From contig JAXBDG010000005.1 of NCBI GenBank assembly GCA_036320915.1, positions 2,300,001 through 2,364,000 on the forward strand: a stretch of 64,000 nucleotides of DNA, in the 5' to 3' direction. Origin of the DNA: Linnemannia elongata (taxonomy: Eukaryota > Mortierellomycota > Mortierellomycetes > Mortierellales > Mortierellaceae). The position numbers were made by a program, and so were the translations under genes. Of this stretch, positions 56,201-64,000 are shown one piece after another; the first letter of the stretch is position 1; the number at the start of each line of letters is the position of its first letter. The notes beneath the pieces were generated by a model. The model worked only from the letters and a program-made list of their open reading frames with translations. It ran no database searches and was not told the DNA's origin.

Positions 56201-59200
56201 CAGCCGATGCTTCCGAGCAAGCAAAGGCTTCATCCAACGAGGAACGGCAACCTTTTTACGGAGATCTTTCTATCAACACCACTATGGCCGATTTGTCGTA
56301 TTTGCAGGCGAATTACGACAATCTGGTGGAGTACTTGGGGTCGAACGAACTGAATGACACCGCTATCAAGGCAGCCAAAAACACCTGGATCTGGCAGTGG
56401 ATTGTCGTCATTTGTTCTGCAACGACCAAAGAGTACGATGGCCGCACCTGGGGCGAGGACCAGTGGAACGCACTGGCGATTGAGACGCTCAAGCTTTGGA
56501 AACTCTTTAACAGTCAAGAGCCTCACCCAAGATCTATACTTCCTTTGGCGAGGAAATCGGTCTCACAAAGTGGAGCCTACCTCACCTCGCGCCAGCAGTT
56601 GTTCCTATCATTCGACATGATGTTGTCGCGTATTCTGATGGCGCTTGAAGGAGGAGCTATCACACTGCGCGCCAAATCGCTGAGGGCTCTCTCGCTCATC
56701 GTGACAGGAGACTATGCTGTACTATCACAGCTGAACGTGCGCAGGACGATTGCACTCCGCCTTCAAGACCAGAGCCCCTCTGTCCGCGATGCTGCTCTCG
56801 AGTTGGTGGGCAAGTACATGCTTCAGGACGTGGCTATCCGTAAAGCTTACTATGAGATCGTCAGCGACAGAATCTCGGTAAGGCTACTATTTATATGACC
56901 CTTATTGAGTACGCGGAAATCATCGTGGTTCAATCAAATCCTTAACATGCGACTGGATTCTTTGGCATTTAGGATACTGGATTGAACGTGCGCAAGAGGG
57001 TCCTCCGGTTGTTGAAGGACATGTTTCACAAGGCAGATGATCCAGAAATGTGCAACGACATTTCGCAGAAACTTCTTCTCCGAGTGTACGACGACGAGCG
57101 CACAGTCAAGGATCTGGCGATCAAGAGCGTGAGCGAGGTGTGGTTTAGTCCATTTGTCAACGCTACTAGTGTTTCACATGAAGGCCGTGGAGATCACGCT
57201 GACGGACCAAATTATGTTGCACCAGTAACTCCCTCTCAGAGGCGCGACATCTCAAAGCGTTCCAGGACACTTATCGACATGGTTGGGAAGCTGTCGATTC
57301 CGCAGGCGGAGGCATTTGGCTCTGTTATTCAGTGGCTGCTTAACAAGGAACGCAGGACCGACGAGTTTAACCTTTCGGACCCTCGGCAGGCGTTTTCGAG
57401 GACCTGTGCGGTGATTGTCGACTGTCTCGTTGACTTGATTCAAACATTACAGGACGAGGATGCACCCAAGTCATCGGTGGCTTCAGCTGTGCACACTCTC
57501 CATACATTCATCAAGGCGGAACCGCGACTCATCGAGGCGAAACATCTCAGCTCCCTTTTGGTGTATCTCCATTGCTCATCGACCTCTGAGGACTGGAAGA
57601 TTACCATGTTTGTCCTTCGGATCTTCCAGGATGCTATTCCAGTTGTGAAGGATATGACTCCAACCGACTCCCAGATGGCCGAAAAGCTCGCTTTGGCCCT
57701 GGTAGCAAAGTGCCCTGTGGTTTTGCTCCCAGAGGCGGTCCACGTCCTTTGCCTGACTGTGCGGATCTTGACCCTTCACTCTGCCCGTCTGTGCAAGTTC
57801 TTCCAGACGTGTGTCGATCTCCTGGGTGCTGACGTTAGTAAACTCCGAGCCGGCGCTGTAATCCAAGACAACAAGACTCGGCGACTGATGACGATCGTGG
57901 GATTGCTTTGTAAGCACTATGATTTCGAGAGGGCTATCAAGGACCATCCAGAGGAAAGCCATTTGGTGGAACTCAAGGCAAAGATGCAGCCTTCACCGCA
58001 GGAATACGTTTTTGCCATTCTTTCGTCACTCTGTGCTCATCAATACTCATTGACCCTGCAACAGAGCGCCCTTCAAAGCTTGGGTAAGTCGATTGATCAT
58101 TTTGTTTTACTTGCGGCATGTGCTGTGCGAGTCGCCATACACTAACGTATGACGCGTTGTATATTACTACTAGGCCATGTGTACATGTCATTTCCAATAC
58201 TGATGAATTCATCGAGGAGTGTGAAGATCATGGACGCTATCTTTGCCGGGCATGAGTGTTCGCTCCAGACGGAGTTGTTGCAGATCTACACGGGCTTCCT
58301 TCTCAAGATTCAGACCACGCCGATGTCCGAGCAGGGTAAAGGAACTGGATACAGTCTTGTCGCCAAAGCAGAAGATCATCTTGAGGCAGGTATCGGGAGC
58401 TCTATTATGCAACGGTATCTGGACCGGATCCTAAAGTGCGCGTTGGTGGCGGACGAGATTCTACAGGCTGCAGCAATCGATGTGATAACTCAGGTCACTC
58501 TCCAGGCTTTGGTCCACCCGATGCTTTGTATGCCAGTCATTGCGGCACTGGAAACAAGCGATGACGCCACCATATGTTCGCGTGTTCTCAGGATCCATAA
58601 GGACCTGCACCAGAAACATGCGTCGCTAATCTACGCCAAGAGCATGGAATGTGTCCGCACTGCTTACATGTATCAGACGAGTCTGCGCGTATCAAAAGCA
58701 GATGTTCATGGTATGAGAGCCAACGCTTGTCAACATACACTGTGGTTTGATGCTATGGGCTATTTGCAATCACACTAATTGGAGAAACGCGTTTGCACAT
58801 GTAGGGTATAAACTGATTGCAGAGACGGGCCAGTCGGTGGCAATGATTTGCCACATGTACAATCTGGTGAGCGACAAGCGACAGCCCAGGAACACCTTAC
58901 TCTCTGGACTTGTTAAGGTGCTGGAGGTTGATTTGACATCATCTGAAGTCGAGGTAACCTTATTTTGTCGCTGCCGTTATTTGCTTGCTGTAGGGTGCAT
59001 TAAGAGCCTTTGAAGTGACGAAGTCGATCGTTAACTCTATTCTACGTTCTACTATGGGTCATGTAGGTTGACGGCACCTATGCGCGCTTCGTTGCTGAGA
59101 ACCTCGCGTACCTGGACTATAGGACTATGGAGGAGGTGTTGTTGGTGATCTTTCACTTGAACAGGATCATTGCCGGGTCGGGTATGACTTTATTGCACAG

Positions 59201-60020
59201 CTTGACAGAGATGTCTTCGAGATCAAGAGCCTCGGTCTCTGATGAGGATTCGACATCAAAAATGTCGAATGGCAAGGCACCTAAGCGCGGCAAGAAAGTT
59301 GCGAACCAGGCCACGAGCACTGTTACCAAGCCCAAGTCCAAGTCAAAGAAGGCGAACGCACAGAACGTTGTGGGTTCAGGGGGTGAGGATGCAGTTGTAT
59401 CCGAGTCTGGTGGAGAGGATCATCATGATGATGGTCGTGAACCTGTTCTTCCGATGAGAGTGATGGCCAGGGCAAGTGTTGCTGTCGAGGCAGCGATTCT
59501 TCTCAAGACGTGCCTGAAGCGGATCTACGACATTAGTGAGTTCAAATGCCACCAGTTCCAGCCTTCATCGCATGCGACTCACAAGGAAAAACCCGTGTTG
59601 CGACCTACGGGAACTGTGGCGAGGATCCACTGGCAGTGGAGCGCAGATCAGGTCGATACTATTTGTGATCCTAAGAGTACCAAGAGCAACGCAGAGGATA
59701 TGGCCAGGAACCAGCTTGGGCACTTTCTGGAGCTGATTGAGGTGGAGTCTGTGCAGCATATGAGGGATGACGAGAAGGAGAGCGCCAAAGGACATTATTA
59801 TCATCAACGTCATGGTCACGGTCATGGTCAAGGAGTCTCCGGACCATACGCTTCGCGTGATAGTCGACCGAGTGGAGCGCAGCAGCAGATGCAGGATGAG
59901 AGGGAAGAGGAAGGAGAAGGCGATGAAGCCGACGTGGAGGAAGGAGAGGAGAAAGACGACGAGGATGCGGAGAGTAGTGAGGATGATGATGATGACACTG
60001 GCGAAGATCCGGACGCATGA
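53241..60020 (+). CDS. SCC2: Cohesin loader Scc2 / NIPBL / Mis4
   Basis: Eleven exons (53241-53583, 53687-53858, 53954-54510, 54620-55359, 55455-55700, 55785-56003, 56095-56877, 56973-58083, 58174-58710, 58805-58953, 59067-60020) keep phase and give 1936 residues. The N-terminus is a Gln/His-rich disordered region, then a segment for Scc4 binding would be expected. The rest is a helical HEAT-repeat protein. Diagnostic blocks are EGGAITLRAKSLRALSLIV, RLQDQSPSVRDAALELVGKY, NVRKRVLRLLKDMF and YLDYRTMEEVLLVIFHLNRIIAGSG. The tail is acidic with Lys-rich patches. Scc2 with Scc4 loads cohesin on chromosomes. The start at 53241 (ACC ATG G) is preferred to an in-frame ATG at 53112 that adds a hydrophobic, signal-like stretch. 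The transposon ends 138 bp before this start, beyond its duplication. Confidence 0.93.
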
Positions 60021-61750
60021 GACAAAGATACTATATGACACTATGCACCTTGTGGGCGTCAATCATTGAATGTCTCTTTTTCCCTTAGTCTTGCACTTTA
60101 CTTTTTTCCTATTGACAGTACCAAACTTTGCTATTTGCACGACAGCTTCACAATGAAAAACCACCCGCCATTTCGGTAGGAATCTGGGCACGACCGATTC
60201 CCGTTTATCTCGGTGAAAGAGGAGAGAAGAGGAATGAATTTTCAACCCGCGCTTGCTTCGCTCTCCACGTACTCCTTTCAACTCACAAATAACACGCCAT
60301 TACATGCGCATCCCATCACTCCCTCCCTCCTTCCGTCCCTCCTTTCGTCCTTTTTCGCCGAACAAACAAATTAAGCTTGAAGGGGAAGGAGAAGGATTGA
60401 GGCAAGAGAGCAAGGAAAAGAAGGGATGTGGATTTTCTTCCTCTCTTATCATCTTTCATTTTGTTTGCTATGTGTGCATGTGTGCGTGCAATGTGCGAGG
60501 TGGTGATGTGCGGTGCAGGCAGGGCCCAGTTCTGTCGGAAGTAAAACTCATTCCTATTGGTCCAGGGTGTCTTCTCATCCATCCATGAGTCCGTCTCCCT
60601 TCGGCTTCTACTCTCCCTCCTTCTCTCTCTCTTTCTCTACCTCCTTCTCCTTTAAGCCTTCACCCCCCAAACCCAACTCTCGTTATCCAAACGAATCGCA
60701 AATTGGTCCTTCCCTTCCTTCCTTCTTTCTCGCTTCTCTTTTGTCCTTCACCCTCTCACACCCCCTTTCCCCTCATTTTCCTCGCTGTGTTATGGCCCAA
60801 CAAAAAAAAAGGTCGCTAAACTGGGGTTTCGAAGGTGTGAAAAAGGAAAGACTAAAAGGAACGAGACGAGACGTGACGCGAGGGAAGTAAGGAGAAAGGA
60901 AGGCGGAGGATGTGGTGAACAAAGGAAGGCAGAAAAAAAGAAAAAAAAATGGAAGTGACGAGAAAGGGCGACGAGAAAAGCGACGAGAACAAGGAGAAGG
61001 TGAGAGAAAGAGGGGGGGGGGATTGGTGCGATTGCGAGGAAGGTTAGGTTGGTTGGGTGGTTGGTTGTGTGTGCGTTTACCTGTGCTGCGTGATGACTGT
61101 GCTACCATTTTTATTTCTCTTTCGCGTATTGTTGTCAGTATTTGGACATTCCATGTGCACCCGTGTCATTTGTTTTGAGTTCAGTGTACCTGGCCGGCTG
61201 AGGCGTACAGAGAGAAAAAAAAGGAGGAGAAGGCAAAGGAAGGACGGAGGGTGGGTAGAACAAAGGAAAGAAAAGATGCGACATGATGATGAGCTCATCT
61301 GTTAGTTATTGGTGCAGCATTGCACTGCATATCGAAGCATACACACAAGCGTGGATGCAATAGTAGAACAAAAGAAAGGAAAGGAGCGATACGAAGTGGG
61401 ATAGAAGGACACGGAGGCGGAAGTGAAGAGGAACATGCACGACCATCATTCATCGTTCGGTGATGATAATAATAAAGGGACACGGATCTCTCTTCGTTCG
61501 GGGGCAAGGAGGGATATAGTACGAGACGAAGGGAGGTATTGTTTCCATGCTTCTTTCTCTCTCTCATCCTCTTTCTATTTCCTTCTCTCCTTTCTATCTT
61601 CTTTATCTTCTTCGTTGTTCGCTTCTTTTCCCTTTCCTCTTCTATTTCTATTTCTACTTCTACTTCTACTTCGTCCTCTTCTTTTTGTTTTCTCTCTTAT
61701 TTTTCTGTACCAACTTTGTATCCCATTTCTTTTTCTCACCAAAAAAAGCC
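60021..61750. other. Intergenic region before the GH16 gene
   Basis: 1.7 kb with alternating C/T-rich and A/G-rich blocks and a pyrimidine leader at 61540-61740. No gene, RNA or repeat family is evident. Confidence 0.4.
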
Positions 61751-64000
61751 ATGAAGATCTCACCCCGCCGCCTAAGCAACCCTCGTGGAGCGATCCTTCT
61801 AGCATTGGGAGTCGTCGCCATCCTCTCAATAACAACCTCCCCCGCTTTTGCAAAGCCAACCACCTCGGCCGACAAGCACCAACAACAACACCAGCGAAAC
61901 GAGGCACAAGAACAACAAACAGAGCAGCAACAGCAACAGCAACACCATGAAGGCGACCATGTCGACATTAACGGCGAGTTTGGTCTAGGCGACCATAGCA
62001 GCTTCCATGCCGCGTTTGATACAGGCTCATTTACTGGAGGCGAGCAGCTGCACAAGATGATTGGAGTCGACTATAAGCCTGAGGGTTCTGCACGACTTGA
62101 ATATGGTCAACAGCAGCAGCAGACGGACTTTTTAATTCGTGATGGAGAGGATCCAGAAAGGGATGGGACCATGCGAGGAGAAGATGTTGGGAGTGCGGAT
62201 CGGTGCCTGGTGTTTTCGGACGAGTTTGACAAGCTCGACAATTCCGTTTGGAGGGTAAGTTTTTGTTTGTTTCATGCGAGAATGAAGGGGAGGAAAAGGG
62301 TGTGTATGTATGAATGTGTGTATGTGAATGGAATATTATAATCTTGACCGTTTTGAGTTTGGACGCTCTGTGTCCTGTGCGCTGGGTTCGGTGTGTCCTG
62401 TGCTGTGTGTTGTTGTGGAGAGTTCGTTCTATCTTGGATTTTTGAGGAGAGGGAGACGGTAGGCGCGGATTAATTTTGGTGTTGTGCTGGTCCTTCTGTC
62501 CCCTTTACTTTTCTTTCCTTTCTTTGCTCTTTGCATTGATGCTCCTTGAAAGGGCGCGTTTTCCTTTGTGTTTCAGTCCCACAGCCACATGGAATTAATT
62601 CTATATACAACAAGCGCTGATCAATTGATTTGTTGAATGGTACCTGAAAACGTGTTACTTATTCAATCAATAGCATGATATCACCCTGACCGGAGGCGGG
62701 TAAGTCTATCGACTCATTCCATTCGAACACATCTCCTTCCATAATCAACTCATTTAAGCAACTCACACAACCTCTTCTGTCTCCATCATTCATTCATCTT
62801 CCTCCTCCTTTGACTCACCATCCCCCCTGAGTACAGAAACTTTGAGGTCCAGGCATACCTTAACAACCGCACAAATACCTTTGTCCGCGACGGAGTCTTC
62901 TACATCCGCCCAACATTGACCGAATACCGCATCGGCGCCGAGGCCCTCCACAACGGCGGAAAAATGGACGTCTGGGGGTCTGATCCAGGCACTCAATGTA
63001 CCGGTAACTATGACTACGGATGTTTCCGTATCGCAGGCGCCGGTGGTAATATCCTCAACCCCGTCCAGTCTGGTTTGGTCAGGTCTGTCAACAGCTTCAA
63101 GTTCCGGTTTGGAAAAGTTGAAGTCCGAGCCAAGATGCCCAAGGGCAAATGGATCTGGCCTGTAAGTTCTCTCTTACTCTTTGCTTTCTGCTTGTCGTTC
63201 TCTTCTATGTATCTCGCCTCCTTTTTGAGTGAGCCCGCGTTCTACGATATTTGAGAGATTACCATTCATACTAACTTGTCTTCTTTACTGTTTATTCATG
63301 TTGAACCTCTGGGGGACTGACGTAGGCGATTTGGATGTTGCCAGCACACTACCAGTACGGAAACTGGCCCGCAAGTGGAGAGATCGATCTGGTCGAGTCC
63401 CGCGGTAACGGGCCCGAGTACCCCGCAGGAGGCTACGACAAAGTTGCTTCCACTCTGCACTGGGGTAAGTCTTTTCGCGCCCTTTTATCATTTCTTCAAT
63501 ACGCGTCTTTATTGCTTGACATGCTCAACTTGTGCTCGCAACCAATACAACCCCCTTCTCTTACTATCGTAATTGATCCTATTTAACTTAGGACCATCAT
63601 ACGAGCACAACCGGTTCCAAATGACACACGCAGAATACGCTCTCCCCGCCGGCCAAACATTCGCAGATGATTTCCACGTCTTCACACTCGACTGGACCCC
63701 TCAGGGGATCAAGACCTTTGTCGACGGCAATCTGTTGCTCAATGTCCCCTTTGACAACATGTTCAAAAAGGGCCAGTTCCCTCCTTGGGTCGAGAACCTT
63801 TGGGAGAACTCGAATGCCGCGCCCTTTGATCAAGAATTCTATCTCGTACGTTTTCGTTTCTTATTTTACTGTTCTTCTTGACTTTATTCGCACCCACCTC
63901 GCTCTATCACTCTAACCGTCCTTCCTCCCTTCTTGATCTCCCCCTTTACAAAAAAAAAAAAAAAAAAAAATACAGATCATGAATGTGGCGGTAGCAGGAA
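61751..64000 (+). CDS. Secreted GH16 beta-glucanase (5' part, runs off the window)
   Basis: Exons 61751-62254, 62674-62699, 62837-63161, 63326-63464, 63592-63845 and 63976 onward keep phase; 423 residues are inside the window. A signal peptide or N-terminal anchor (ILLALGVVAILSITTSPAFA) leads to a Gln/His-rich linker, then a GH16 domain: CLVFSDEFDKLDNSVWR, FEVQAYLNNRTNTFVRDG, FRFGKVEVRAKMPKGKWIWPAIWMLP, and the catalytic GEIDLVES (E-x-D-x-x-E, nucleophile and acid-base Glu in place). HVFTLDWTPQGIKTFVDG and NVAVAG follow. This is the laminarinase and glucan-recognition branch, probably acting on beta-1,3-glucan of the wall. Exon 2 is only 26 nt. A 21-nt A run precedes the last acceptor. Confidence 0.9.

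Overview
The window is nuclear DNA from an early-diverging filamentous fungus, most likely Mortierellomycotina (Mortierella-like). That placement is an inference from intron-rich genes with GT-AG introns, peroxisomal, vacuolar and cell-wall genes of fungal type, many secreted low-complexity proteins, and a retained coilin gene. I reconstructed gene models by joining open frames at GT-AG sites and checking that the reading phase is kept across every junction.

Left part (1-23 kb): the tail of a probable GPI-anchored protein; a secreted His-rich/Thr-rich mucin-like protein; a peroxisomal acyl-CoA oxidase; the V-ATPase assembly factor VMA22; a very large DYRK/Pom1-like kinase; TIM9 on the minus strand; the ribosome-biogenesis WD40 protein RRB1/GRWD1; and a tRNA-Gln(UUG).

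Middle (23-44 kb): an unrecognised 883-residue disordered protein with a KEN box; two tandem paralogous secreted Ala-rich proteins; a SigF-like NTF2-like domain protein with two introns over 1 kb; a small two-helix membrane protein; a CAX-type cation/proton exchanger (minus); and the splicing factor RBM22/SLT11 (minus), head to head with a coilin gene.

Right part (44-64 kb): a vacuolar M28 peptidase (PFF1/ERMP1 family) converging on an FAD-dependent monooxygenase that contains an 11-nt exon; a non-autonomous Mutator-like transposon with perfect 171-bp terminal inverted repeats and a 9-bp target duplication, itself carrying a nested 195-bp MITE; the cohesin loader SCC2/NIPBL, whose start codon lies about 150 bp beyond that transposon; and the 5' part of a GH16 glucanase that runs off the window.

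The genes are mostly unrelated housekeeping loci. The best candidates for something new are the composite transposon at the SCC2 promoter, the Kex2-type release of a histidine-rich peptide from the secreted mucin, the coilin/RBM22 bidirectional promoter, the paired secreted Ala-rich proteins, and the microexons. I saw no CRISPR array, rRNA or viral element.
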